57,195 bases of DNA, taken from the IMG/VR virus record IMGVR_UViG_3300027788_001900, positions 1 through 57,195 of that record; one strand, 5' to 3'. The position numbers were made by a program, and so were the translations under genes. The stretch's first letter is position 1, and each line of letters begins with the position of its first letter. The notes under the pieces are model-generated. The model saw only the letters and a program-made list of their open reading frames with translations. It was not told where the DNA came from and did no database searches. Shown one piece after another: positions 24,941-33,183 of this stretch. The stretch comes from a virus.

Positions 24941-25460
24941 TTATAAAATCTTTTAAAGTTAGGTAATTTACTGGTGAATATCCCCAAAAGTCAGTACATA
25001 CATTAAATCTACTTTCAATTGTAAGATTAGTTTTATGAGAGAATACTGTATGACCATGCATATGAATAGTTCCAGAATCTTTACCATTCCATACCGCTAA
25101 TGGATAATGGCAAATAATACTATCAAAATCAATTAATTCAACAATTGATTTCTTCATAAATTCTGCCTTAGGAAATTCATCTATGATTTCTTCTAATGCT
25201 TCATCTTGGCTACCTTTTAAAAAATAGATTCTACCATTTAATTTTTTAAGTACCTTACGAGCAGTTGTGGGATCCCATGCAAAATTTCCTAAATGAAATA
25301 CCACATCTTTTTTCTTTACTTTTTTATTCCAATTTTTAATTAGAGCAGAATTCATATCTTCTACATTGTCAAACGGTCTGTTTGCAATTTGAAGAATCTG
25401 TGGTCTGCCAAACCAAGTATCGGATGTAATATAAAAATCTTTTGGTATTTCTTTATTCAT
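24933..25460 (-). CDS. metallophosphoesterase-like protein with altered active site
   Basis: A 175-residue protein that follows the phage calcineurin-type phosphoesterase fold closely (ITSDTWFGRPQIL, NWNKKVKKKDVVFHLGNF, LNGRIYFLKGSQDE, ICHYPLAVWN, HMHGH). Several metal and catalytic positions are changed: DxH is D14-T-W16, GD is G58-N59, and GNHD is G83-S84-Q85-D86. D14, H118 and H135/H137 remain. Loss of a metal centre with the fold kept suggests a pseudoenzyme or a changed chemistry. It overlaps the sigma gene. Confidence 0.75.
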   Translation of the reverse strand: MNKEIPKDFYITSDTWFGRPQILQIANRPFDNVEDMNSALIKNWNKKVKKKDVVFHLGNFAWDPTTARKVLKKLNGRIYFLKGSQDEALEEIIDEFPKAEFMKKSIVELIDFDSIICHYPLAVWNGKDSGTIHMHGHTVFSHKTNLTIESRFNVCTDFWGYSPVNYLTLKDFING

Positions 25461-25550
25461 ATAATTAGTTTACAGTGTATTGTTTCATATAATACAGTAT
25501 AAATATAAACAAAATAGTTGGGAACTGAAAAGTTTTTGGTAACTTTTTTA

Positions 25551-26762
25551 CTATTTAATTGAAAATCTTTTGCCGCCATCTTTCTCGAGGGTCTTTTCAA
25601 TCATTGTATTTGCGTATTCTTCTAGTTTAGTTAAACTTTCTTTATTAAGAGGTTTCTTATAAAAATCTTCATAGATATGCTTATAAGCCTCAACGGTCGA
25701 ATCAAAAGGTACTCCAGGTTGTGCATTTGATTCAATAATATATACTTTTCCATTTTTACCTTTCATTACGTCAAAACACATATAAGGTAAATCTTCATAG
25801 ATCTTACAGAATCTTTCTAAGACTTTTCTATAATCTTCAGGTAAATCACTTAAGCTCCTTTTTGCATAACCAAATTCCATTTCACCTTTAGCACTACCTT
25901 TACCAGTTTTAGCTTTTTCATTTAATGGAGTTCTTTCCATCCAAAAGATAGGCTTACCTTTAAAGTTTATAAATCTATGCTCTTCTTCTTTATCAATATA
26001 TTCTGAAAATGTATCAAAGATCTTTTCATCTACATCTTCCATTAAATCTGGTTTATTAATAATCTGAATACCTTTTCCGCTATGACCTTCTGCAGGTTTT
26101 GCAATAATAGGAAATTCTAGTTGCTCTAATGCATCATTCTTAGAATATACTGTCTTAGGTATATTTTCATCTTCTCCAACCAGTTTATGGAATTCTTCTT
26201 TAGATCCAGATTTTGATATGTGGTCTGGGTGATTATAAACATTTTCTTTTTTAATCTTACCAGCCTTTATTAGTTTATTAACTGTATCTGAATGATATGT
26301 TAAAACTGGATAGTCTGGATTAATATCAATGTCATGCATGTTATTTTCATGAACTTGTGTAAAGAACTTATCTCCAGCAAAACCTTTATAAGTCCACCAT
26401 CTTTGCCCACTGTCTTCTCTTAGTGCTAAATAAACTTTACCTAAACCATCTTCAATATCAACAGATTCTTTTAGTAAATCTTCTCTACCTAATTGTTTAT
26501 ATACTTCTTTTCTGGTTTTCTCCATCTTTTCAGCATACTTAGGATCACTCTTTCTATTAAAAACTATTTGCTGTGTTAAAGAACCACTAATCTTTTTAAC
26601 ATCTTTCTTTCTGGTTTTAATTAACCATGCGGCTAAATCCTTTATAGAAAGATCTTTAAATCTACCTTCAGCATCAGGTGCATCTGAATGATGGAAATCT
26701 GGTGCACCTTTAGGTTTCTTTTCTGTTAGGAACTGTTCAAAAAGTTTTAAATATTTCAACAC
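25551..26762 (-). CDS. ATP-grasp ligase-like protein with capsid-targeting-like N-terminus
   Basis: A 403-residue protein. The first 16 residues (MLKYLKLFEQFLTEKK) resemble a capsid-targeting peptide; the start codon is GTG. Residues about 25-100 form a basic helical module (KDLAAWLIKTRKKDVKK). Residues about 190-350 are ATP-grasp: FPIIAKPAEGHSGKGIQII supplies the ATP-binding lysine and glycine loop, and YIIESNAQPGVPF holds the metal-binding Glu and Asn. ATP-grasp enzymes join a carboxylate to an amine or thiol; the substrate is unknown. The targeting-like start hints at delivery by the particle. Confidence 0.65.
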   Translation of the reverse strand: MLKYLKLFEQFLTEKKPKGAPDFHHSDAPDAEGRFKDLSIKDLAAWLIKTRKKDVKKISGSLTQQIVFNRKSDPKYAEKMEKTRKEVYKQLGREDLLKESVDIEDGLGKVYLALREDSGQRWWTYKGFAGDKFFTQVHENNMHDIDINPDYPVLTYHSDTVNKLIKAGKIKKENVYNHPDHISKSGSKEEFHKLVGEDENIPKTVYSKNDALEQLEFPIIAKPAEGHSGKGIQIINKPDLMEDVDEKIFDTFSEYIDKEEEHRFINFKGKPIFWMERTPLNEKAKTGKGSAKGEMEFGYAKRSLSDLPEDYRKVLERFCKIYEDLPYMCFDVMKGKNGKVYIIESNAQPGVPFDSTVEAYKHIYEDFYKKPLNKESLTKLEEYANTMIEKTLEKDGGKRFSIK

Positions 26763-26777
26763 TTATAATTAATTTTA

Positions 26778-27659
26778 TTATATATCTCCACCGTTACTGT
26801 TAAATGCTAACCATTCAAATAGTGGATCATTAAAGAAATCACCTTCAAAGCCTAAAAGAATATCAGATTCTATCAAATTCATGTTATCAGTAGGATGCCC
26901 TTTTCTAGTAATTAAGTTTTCATTTAAAGGTGGATAAGACATATGAGAAAATGGATGGCTTAACATTTCTTTTACTAAATTAAAATGTCTTTCATAAATA
27001 TGCAATGAATGAACGATATGAGTATAAGAACCCATTTTTAAATTAGGATATGTTAACTTTAAATGTTTTAACATTTGTTGCTGTAGTAAACAAAAGAATG
27101 CTACATCGGTTGCGGTACCTAATACTAAATCATTAGACCTCATATCAACTGTAAAGTTTAATCTGTTATCTCTAATTTGAAATATACCATTAAGAGTACA
27201 TACAAAATCTTTATTACCTTTCCATTGATGAGATGGTTTATTAAAATGAATAATTGATTGCCTTGAGTCTTTATCTTCTATTAAAGAATCTAATGCCCAT
27301 TGGTATTGATTTCTACCATCAGAAAGAGGTTCATTAAATATAAGATTACCATAAGCAGAATTAACAGTACCATCACCGTTATCTAATTGGCTCCAAAATT
27401 TAGAATATTTACTTATAAAATCAATATCCTTTCTTCCTGTAAAATACCATATAGTTTCACCAGCAATATATTTAAATTGACTACTCCTTTTTTCATTTTC
27501 ATACAGTGGATAATAAGGATCATCTATAACTAATGCTGCATTACAGATTTCTTTAATTTCCATACCTCTTGGTTTAGAAGTATAATCAGGATTGTCTAAA
27601 GTATCTATTAATGCCTTTTCATAAACTTCTGCAAATGTATCTCCTCTATATGTTCTCAT
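26778..27659 (-). CDS. thymidylate-synthase-fold enzyme (thymidylate synthase or dCMP hydroxymethylase)
   Basis: A 293-residue protein of the ThyA fold. The catalytic Cys is C154 (DFVCTLNG), with E68 (GETIWYF), R174-S175-N176-D177, and HIVHSLHIYERH near residues 212-223. At the place where thymidylate synthases have the pyrimidine-discriminating Asn (LGLPFN), this protein has D185 (LGTATD). In T4 dCMP hydroxymethylase the same position is Asp, so dCMP rather than dUMP may be the substrate. It overlaps the small upstream gene by 14 nt and lies with nucleotide kinase genes. Confidence 0.85.
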   Translation of the reverse strand: MRTYRGDTFAEVYEKALIDTLDNPDYTSKPRGMEIKEICNAALVIDDPYYPLYENEKRSSQFKYIAGETIWYFTGRKDIDFISKYSKFWSQLDNGDGTVNSAYGNLIFNEPLSDGRNQYQWALDSLIEDKDSRQSIIHFNKPSHQWKGNKDFVCTLNGIFQIRDNRLNFTVDMRSNDLVLGTATDVAFFCLLQQQMLKHLKLTYPNLKMGSYTHIVHSLHIYERHFNLVKEMLSHPFSHMSYPPLNENLITRKGHPTDNMNLIESDILLGFEGDFFNDPLFEWLAFNSNGGDI

Positions 27660-27834
27660 TCTTTTTATTCTTTCGTTCTAATACTATTTTATACGCTTCT
27701 TCTAATATATCTACATTTTCTTTGTATTTATATTTCATAGGATTTTCTTCTCTTAACTTTTGTGATTCTATAAACACCTCAGCTCTGATACCTTCATTAT
27801 GAGCCTTATACATTATATCTTCTGCGCTACTCAT
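27646..27834 (-). CDS. hypothetical protein
   Basis: A 62-residue charged, probably helical protein (MSSAEDIMYKAHNEGIRAEV at the start, EEAYKIVLERKNKKN at the end). It overlaps the dTMP-kinase-like stop by one base and the thymidylate-synthase-fold start by 14 nt, so it belongs to the nucleotide operon. Its position suggests a small partner, but no motif supports one. Confidence 0.6.
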   Translation of the reverse strand: MSSAEDIMYKAHNEGIRAEVFIESQKLREENPMKYKYKENVDILEEAYKIVLERKNKKNENI

Positions 27835-28445
27835 TATGAAAACATATTTAATTGTTTGTTATCACCTGTTACTGTGTTCTTGTGTTTTAGAAATTCTGTT
27901 ATAATATGAGAAACTTCTATTGCACTCATTGTACCAACATTAATATGTAACTTATTTTTAATAGTACTTAATCGATGAGCTCTTGTAAATCCATCAACCT
28001 CAGCTTTAACTTCTTCTTCATTACCATAAAAAGATTTGCCATCATCTCTTTTTAATATAGTATGTGGATCATTAGTTAATGTAATTAAATAAAGATCTTC
28101 TCTTAATGCTTTAGTAAATTTCTTTTCAATATCAAAAACATAATCACCAGAGTAACCTCTATATAATGGAGAATAAACAGTTTCACCTAAATGAGATCTA
28201 TTAAATATAAGGTTAATATTTGGATCACCTTTTTTATGAGCAAGTTTAGATTTCATCATTAATAAAAACATGCTTTCATAAAGTTCTTTAGAATATGTTG
28301 CATGCTTTTCTTTATCATCTTTAAACGGTAATGATGAATAATGTAACTTATGAAAAACGTGATCACTCATGTTTTTAATAATTAAATCTTGCTGGGTATC
28401 TTTACCTACATTATCGGTACCTTCTATAATAATGAATTTACTCAT
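27834..28445 (-). CDS. thymidylate-kinase-like P-loop protein
   Basis: A 203-residue protein. IIEGTDNVGKDTQ (6-18) is a P-loop of the dTMP-kinase type and NRSHLGETVYSPLYRG (about 102-117) matches the substrate-binding DR-like region. It would phosphorylate dTMP or a modified dNMP. It lacks the usual YxG pattern I would expect after the P-loop, so substrate specificity is uncertain. It stands between the guanylate-kinase-like gene and the thymidylate-synthase-fold gene. Confidence 0.75.
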   Translation of the reverse strand: MSKFIIIEGTDNVGKDTQQDLIIKNMSDHVFHKLHYSSLPFKDDKEKHATYSKELYESMFLLMMKSKLAHKKGDPNINLIFNRSHLGETVYSPLYRGYSGDYVFDIEKKFTKALREDLYLITLTNDPHTILKRDDGKSFYGNEEEVKAEVDGFTRAHRLSTIKNKLHINVGTMSAIEVSHIITEFLKHKNTVTGDNKQLNMFS

Positions 28446-28448
28446 TGT

Positions 28449-28463
28449 TTTATTTTTATATAG
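28449..28463 (-). promoter_or_regulatory. second upstream motif, CTATATAAAAATAAA
   Basis: Reads CTATATAAAAATAAA on the minus strand, 3 nt before the start at 28445. One base different from the exact pair at gp39 and gp44. It could be a promoter element or an A-rich ribosome-loading sequence. Confidence 0.35.
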
Positions 28464-28943
28464 TTAAAAGTTAGAATTGTTTATTACAATATCATAATCA
28501 GTAAACTTACCAAAATCCATTTCATCAGCATCAATCCTTCTTTCTATCTTATCATTAAGATCACCTCTTAATTTTAATCTTTCTTTTCTTATTTCTAAAG
28601 GTATGTCTAAATAAATGATAGTACAGTCTTTTCTATCAATAGGATTAATTGCCTCAACACCTTTAGGGGTCATAACAAATAAGTTACATGTCTTTTTAAA
28701 TTGTTCATAGCTTGTACCATAAAACCAACCGTTGAATTCTACATATTCATACCAATAATTATTATCTGCAAACTTCTTAAAAACTTCTTTAGAAATAAAA
28801 TAATAATCTTGGCCATCAATTTCACCATCCCTAGGAGGTCTGGTTGTATAAGATGTACCGTATGTAAAACCTCTACCTTCTAAAACCTTTCTCATATGAT
28901 CTTTTCCAGCAGCGGCCTTTCCTATTAATATGATTTTATTCAT
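28464..28943 (-). CDS. guanylate-kinase-like nucleotide kinase
   Basis: A 159-residue protein. The P-loop is GKAAAGKD (8-15) and SYTTRPPRDGEIDGQDYYF (31-49) is the guanylate-kinase substrate-binding signature; YVEFNGWFYGTSYEQF follows in the usual place. It would phosphorylate GMP or dGMP with ATP, adding to dNTP supply for replication. It is shorter than cellular enzymes (about 200), the C-terminal lid region being trimmed. It overlaps the gene at 28936 by 8 nt. Confidence 0.88.
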   Translation of the reverse strand: MNKIILIGKAAAGKDHMRKVLEGRGFTYGTSYTTRPPRDGEIDGQDYYFISKEVFKKFADNNYWYEYVEFNGWFYGTSYEQFKKTCNLFVMTPKGVEAINPIDRKDCTIIYLDIPLEIRKERLKLRGDLNDKIERRIDADEMDFGKFTDYDIVINNSNF

Positions 28944-29163
28944 CCGCTCCTGCTTCTGCTATTTCAAAATTTCTTTTTAATGTTTCTAAACAATCGTCAG
29001 CCTCTGCTAATGATCTAGTTAATGTTTGCATTTCTTCAATATGCTGAGGATGTTCTCCTATACCTACAGGATTAGTCATATAGATTGTTAATGTTGCTAA
29101 TGCAAGTTGCCTCTGTGCCTCGAATTGTGCCTTAAGCGCTTCGTAAATTATATTTTTATTCAT
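28936..29163 (-). CDS. hypothetical protein
   Basis: A 75-residue, mostly helical, acidic protein (IIYEALKAQFEAQRQLALATL, then LTRSLAEADDCLETLKRNFEIAEAG). No motif recognised. It overlaps the guanylate-kinase-like gene by 8 nt and is separated from the KTSC gene by 1 nt, so it is part of the same operon. Confidence 0.55.
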   Translation of the reverse strand: MNKNIIYEALKAQFEAQRQLALATLTIYMTNPVGIGEHPQHIEEMQTLTRSLAEADDCLETLKRNFEIAEAGADE

Positions 29164-29164
29164 A

Positions 29165-29392
29165 TTAGTCTGTTATTAATTGTGTATGTTCAAAATTATT
29201 TTTAATTTGTTCGTTAAAGAATTTACCAATAGATTCTGCTTTACATAAGTTATCATATAACTCAGGTTCTACATTAGAATATTCATATAATGCTCCACCT
29301 GTAAATTCAACCTTAAGAGATTTAGTGGCAAAGTTATAAACGTATTTGTTAATCATTGATGAATCAACTGTTGATGATTGTTCTTGTATCAT
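29165..29392 (-). CDS. KTSC-domain protein
   Basis: A 75-residue protein matching the KTSC domain: SSMINKYVYNFATKSLKVEF, then GGALYEYSNVEPELYDNLC, then ESIGKFFNEQIK. KTSC domains occur alone and next to lysyl-tRNA-synthetase domains in bacteria and phages; their biochemical role is not established. Single-domain forms like this are typical for phages. Confidence 0.8.
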   Translation of the reverse strand: MIQEQSSTVDSSMINKYVYNFATKSLKVEFTGGALYEYSNVEPELYDNLCKAESIGKFFNEQIKNNFEHTQLITD

Positions 29393-29399
29393 TTTTATT

Positions 29400-29546
29400 T
29401 TATTTTAATTTAATTTTATAAAGTTTTTTTACTTGATCTACTGTGAGGTTCTTGGTCTTTGCTAGCCATGACCATGCATCTGTTTCGCTATTTGCTGAGC
29501 ATGCTATTCTTTTATCGTCATTTACTAAAAATTGGTAAGTCTCCAT
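29400..29546 (-). CDS. hypothetical small protein
   Basis: A 48-residue frame (METYQFLVNDDKRIACSANS at the start, LTVDQVKKLYKIKLK at the end), ATG at 29546 and stop at 29400-29402. It fills the gap between the KTSC gene and gp52. The second upstream motif lies 9 nt before it. The N-terminal half looks like a small beta structure; no family recognised. Coding status is inferred from the clean fit between neighbours. Confidence 0.45.
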   Translation of the reverse strand: METYQFLVNDDKRIACSANSETDAWSWLAKTKNLTVDQVKKLYKIKLK

Positions 29547-29555
29547 AGTTATTGA

Positions 29556-29570
29556 TTTATATTTATATGT
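29556..29570 (-). promoter_or_regulatory. second upstream motif, ACATATAAATATAAA
   Basis: Minus-strand sequence ACATATAAATATAAA, 9 nt upstream of the start at 29546. Over 20 bases it matches the gp44 upstream sequence at 18 positions. Confidence 0.3.
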
Positions 29571-29586
29571 TGTTTTTAAAAAAAGT

Positions 29587-30933
29587 TTACTTAATTGATA
29601 ACTTTAATTTTTTAAGATCTTCTAAGTACATTGTCTTAGGATCAGTTGCCTTTAACATCTTGAGTGCAATAATACACTCTTCTTTTTCTAATAACAATTT
29701 TTCATATCTTTCCTTTGTTAAAGAATGAATAGCCATTGATAAAAGATAATCATATGAACCATGAACAGTATCATATGCATTAGTTTTTAAATAAGTTACA
29801 ATCTTTTCTTTAAGTACATTATTAATTTTTAATTTATTGTCAATAATATCTTTAATGAACCTTGCTTTATTTGTTACTAATGATAATTGCTTTTCTGTTT
29901 TATCAATTAAATAATCTTTTCGTGTTTGATACCATGATAACCTTACACCAACAAAATGTTTTACAATATCTTCGGCTTTATTAAAAATCTTTAATTCACC
30001 ATTTTCATCTATCGTTGTTAAATTTTCAGTTTCTTGTGTGTTTAACCTAAGTGCATTATCTAACTTACCTTTTGAAACTAAGTCATTTAATATTGACCTT
30101 CTGAATTTTAATATGTACTCAATCGTTTCAGAAGAATTATCATCATAGCTTGTGATTACACCCTTTTCCATTAAAAGATTTAAAATCTCTTCATATCTTT
30201 CATAAGTATAATTTGGAGGTATTGCAGTTATCTTTACTGTTGTTGTATTAATAATTTTATACTCTCCTTTTATTTTCCAAGTTTTAGGATTTTCTAAATC
30301 TCTAGTAAAAGTACCTTTAAATTCATGTATCCAAGGTGCTAATACTTTCATTCTTTTATTATTTAGAGTGGCAATACATGCATCTACTACATCTTTAGGG
30401 TTTCTATTTAAAATATTAGTAGCAAAACCAACAGCAATACCAGATGTTCCATTTAATATAACAGTTGGTACAATTGGTAAAAAGAATGCTGGTTCAATTT
30501 TTTCTCCTTCTTCTATTTTGTTTTCTAATAAATCAAAATCTTGATATAATAATCTAAAATTAGGATGTAACTTTGCACTTATATAACGCGGTGCACCTGC
30601 TGCTGGGCTTCTTAAAGAACCAAACTGACCTACACCTTCTAATAATGGTAATGAATTTTTAAACTTCTGTGCCATTCCAACCATTGAAGATTCTAGTGAA
30701 GTATTACCATGATGATAAAATGCCTCAGCTGCTACCCTACCTGCAAGTTGAAAAAGCTTCATTGGTTTTTCATTACCAGTTTTCCATATCTTATTTGCAA
30801 TATAAACAACTTTTCTCTGTGTAGGTTTAAGACCGTCTATACAACTTGGTATAGCCCTGTTCTCTACAACGTATCTTGCATACTCTAAGTATTCTTTATC
30901 AAAAAAGGATGTTACTGTTCTATTGCTCTTCAT
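29587..30933 (-). CDS. type II DNA topoisomerase, medium subunit (gp52-like)
   Basis: A 448-residue topoisomerase breakage-reunion subunit close in length to T4 gp52 (442). GLKPTQRKVVYI (34-45) and the AAGAPRYISAKL segment with catalytic Y117 next to R116 are the family hallmarks; AVGFATNILNRNP and GIAVGF follow. It cleaves DNA through the tyrosine and works with the gp39-like ATPase encoded directly upstream, with the two genes immediately adjacent. No C-terminal wrapping domain is present, as in T4. Confidence 0.93.
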   Translation of the reverse strand: MKSNRTVTSFFDKEYLEYARYVVENRAIPSCIDGLKPTQRKVVYIANKIWKTGNEKPMKLFQLAGRVAAEAFYHHGNTSLESSMVGMAQKFKNSLPLLEGVGQFGSLRSPAAGAPRYISAKLHPNFRLLYQDFDLLENKIEEGEKIEPAFFLPIVPTVILNGTSGIAVGFATNILNRNPKDVVDACIATLNNKRMKVLAPWIHEFKGTFTRDLENPKTWKIKGEYKIINTTTVKITAIPPNYTYERYEEILNLLMEKGVITSYDDNSSETIEYILKFRRSILNDLVSKGKLDNALRLNTQETENLTTIDENGELKIFNKAEDIVKHFVGVRLSWYQTRKDYLIDKTEKQLSLVTNKARFIKDIIDNKLKINNVLKEKIVTYLKTNAYDTVHGSYDYLLSMAIHSLTKERYEKLLLEKEECIIALKMLKATDPKTMYLEDLKKLKLSIK

Positions 30934-32808
30934 CTAAAATAATGATTTATTGTTTTTAATTATTATTTCTTCGCCTAATATCTTGCCTTTACGAGGATTA
31001 GAATCTTTCGAGAACCATATATCTAAAGTATTGTTAAATCCGTTGTCCTTTGTAAGCGTGAATGTTCTCGGGCTTCTAATGATCTCCTTATATTCTGCAT
31101 CTTCTAGTGCGGCTAAACCTTTTTTGTATTCTATTGACCAGCTATTAAGATTTCTTTGTTTAGATTCCCATACCTTATAATCATCATCAGAATAAAAGTT
31201 TAATGATTCTTTACCTTTCTTTGCAACCATAAGAGGTGTTTCTACTTTAAGAATCCTACCTTCACTAAATAATTCTGGCCAATATTTACCTAAGAAATTA
31301 ATTAGTAATGCCGCAATGGAGTTACCGTCTACATCTGCATCCGTATATAAAAGTATTTTACCATACCTTAGATCTTTAGGTTCATGACCGATCTTTAAAC
31401 CCATAGCAGCCATCATTGATTGTACCTCTTTATTCTGTACAACCTTAGATGCTGGTAATTCTCTAACATTAATAAACTTACCTCTTAGTGGAAATGCTCC
31501 TTGGTATTGTGGTTCTCTGTATCTTCTAAATGCTGATGATGCAGAATCACCTTCAAATATTGCAAGTGTACATTTTGCTCTATCACCTCTTTTCTTTGCA
31601 TCTATTAATTTAAGAACTTTAGTTTTATCTAAACCTTTATTTAATTTTCTAAGCTTTGCTCTTTCATCAGCTTCTTGTTTTCTATTAATCCAATCTAAAA
31701 CGGATTCTATAATTTCAGAATTTAAAACCTGTCTTAAGACTTTTTCACTTAATACATGACTTGTACCAAAATCCTTTGGAGGAGTTATTAATTTTTCTTT
31801 AGTTTGAGAAGAGAATGATGGATTAATAACAGTACAATTTATAAACAAATATAAATGTTGTCTTAATTCAGAAGGTTTTACATCTACACGGTATTTTCTT
31901 TTAATCTTGTCTCTAAGATAAGATGTAATTTGCCAGTCTATATTATTAACATGAGTACCGCCATCTTTAGTTTCAACAGAATTAACAAATGATATTGCTT
32001 TAAAGCCAGTTTTTGAATGACCAATTCCAATTTTCCAATGTTCTGATTGATCATAAAATATTGGAGTTACATAACGATTTGCATAATCTTTAAAAGTTTT
32101 AAAGGCAATCGGTTTATCATTTAAAAATATTTTAAGAGTTGGGTTACATGCAGCAATATCAATAAGTCTTTTAGTTATCATTAAATAATGATTCTTATTA
32201 ATACCATTTAAACCAAATCTTTTAAAATCAGTAAGATATGTTATTTTTGTATATGCAGTTTTCTTTTTGGTGATTTTAGCCTTAGTCCTTTCAGACATAT
32301 TATTTTTAAAGGTTTGTGCAAAGTGTTTTTGACCATCACAAGTTTCAATTATAAATTCTTTACTAAATATATTTGTTAATGTACTACCTACACCATTTGT
32401 TCCAACAACAACCCTATCTTCAGTATCATCAAAATTACTACCTGCCTTTAAATTAGAAAATATCATTTCTGGTACCCACTCATCATACTCTTTATGAATC
32501 TTTACAGGTATACCTCCATTATCCCATATAGAAATTAAACCAGTAGACATATCTATATCTACCTTAACTTTATTCAGCTTAGTATTTCTTTTATGTTCAT
32601 CAACAGAGTTAGAAACTATTTCATCAAACAGTTTTAGGAATCCAGGATTATAAGTTACTTCAGTAAGTTGAAATTGATCTTTACCTTTCATAGGTAAAAA
32701 TACTTCTTCGGTATGTGGCTTAATAGATCCAACATACATACCAGGTCTTAACAATACATGTTCTGTGTCTGTTAATTTTTGGTATTTCTTTTCAATGCTT
32801 ACTGCCAT
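30934..32808 (-). CDS. type II DNA topoisomerase, ATPase/TOPRIM subunit (gp39 + gp60 fused)
   Basis: A 624-residue GyrB/ParE-like subunit. The GHKL ATPase shows FDEIVSNSVDE (61-71), DNGGIPV (96-102) and GTNGVGSTLTN (136-146); the TOPRIM domain shows FEGDSASSAF and YTDADVDG. In T4 the gene is split into 39 and 60; here both parts are in one continuous frame, the ancestral arrangement found in many relatives. It has the 15-base motif shared with gp44 5 nt upstream of its ATG. Confidence 0.95.
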   Translation of the reverse strand: MAVSIEKKYQKLTDTEHVLLRPGMYVGSIKPHTEEVFLPMKGKDQFQLTEVTYNPGFLKLFDEIVSNSVDEHKRNTKLNKVKVDIDMSTGLISIWDNGGIPVKIHKEYDEWVPEMIFSNLKAGSNFDDTEDRVVVGTNGVGSTLTNIFSKEFIIETCDGQKHFAQTFKNNMSERTKAKITKKKTAYTKITYLTDFKRFGLNGINKNHYLMITKRLIDIAACNPTLKIFLNDKPIAFKTFKDYANRYVTPIFYDQSEHWKIGIGHSKTGFKAISFVNSVETKDGGTHVNNIDWQITSYLRDKIKRKYRVDVKPSELRQHLYLFINCTVINPSFSSQTKEKLITPPKDFGTSHVLSEKVLRQVLNSEIIESVLDWINRKQEADERAKLRKLNKGLDKTKVLKLIDAKKRGDRAKCTLAIFEGDSASSAFRRYREPQYQGAFPLRGKFINVRELPASKVVQNKEVQSMMAAMGLKIGHEPKDLRYGKILLYTDADVDGNSIAALLINFLGKYWPELFSEGRILKVETPLMVAKKGKESLNFYSDDDYKVWESKQRNLNSWSIEYKKGLAALEDAEYKEIIRSPRTFTLTKDNGFNNTLDIWFSKDSNPRKGKILGEEIIIKNNKSLF

Positions 32809-32813
32809 GTATT

Positions 32814-32828
32814 TTTATTTTTATATGG
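32814..32828 (-). promoter_or_regulatory. second upstream motif, CCATATAAAAATAAA
   Basis: Exact 15-base copy of the sequence before gp44, reading CCATATAAAAATAAA, 5 nt before the topoisomerase start at 32808. Confidence 0.4.
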
Positions 32829-32845
32829 TCAAAATTAAATTTTGT

Positions 32846-33037
32846 TTACCTGAATGATCTTTTGAGATTAATATTAAGAGAATGCAAATAAACATCAAAT
32901 ATATTTTTACTATATTCAGTAGATCCATTCCACTTAGTTACCCAAAGGTCTATTAAGTTTCTAACAGCAGGATAATGTATTAGTTTATTATTATCGTTTC
33001 TTATTACTTGGATTACATATTCATAATCTTTTTTCAT
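32846..33037 (-). CDS. hypothetical protein
   Basis: A 63-residue basic protein (MKKDYEYVIQVIRNDNNKLI at the start). Not recognised. Its ATG overlaps the stop of the preceding small gene by 4 nt (ATGA), so the two are translated together. The gene ends a cluster of small genes between the topoisomerase and the tRNA genes. Confidence 0.55.
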   Translation of the reverse strand: MKKDYEYVIQVIRNDNNKLIHYPAVRNLIDLWVTKWNGSTEYSKNIFDVYLHSLNINLKRSFR

Positions 33038-33180
33038 ATTGATCTGTTTCTTCTTGCATTATCCCATAGTACCTTTTTAGTACCGCCTAGTATTCTATAC
33101 TTAGATACTTTACTATTAAACGAATTCCTTGCAGTATTTAATTGCTCGTTTCCGTTATTTGATTGTTGATTTGTTGTCAT
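33034..33180 (-). CDS. hypothetical small basic protein
   Basis: A 48-residue frame with ATG at 33178-33180 and TGA at 33034-33036. It begins MTTNQQSNNGNEQLNTARNS and ends in a basic tail (KKVLWDNARRNRSI). The 4-nt overlap with the next gene and the lack of any other use for the region support coding. It could bind nucleic acid through its basic half, but no motif shows this. Confidence 0.5.
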   Translation of the reverse strand: MTTNQQSNNGNEQLNTARNSFNSKVSKYRILGGTKKVLWDNARRNRSI

Positions 33181-33183
33181 TAC

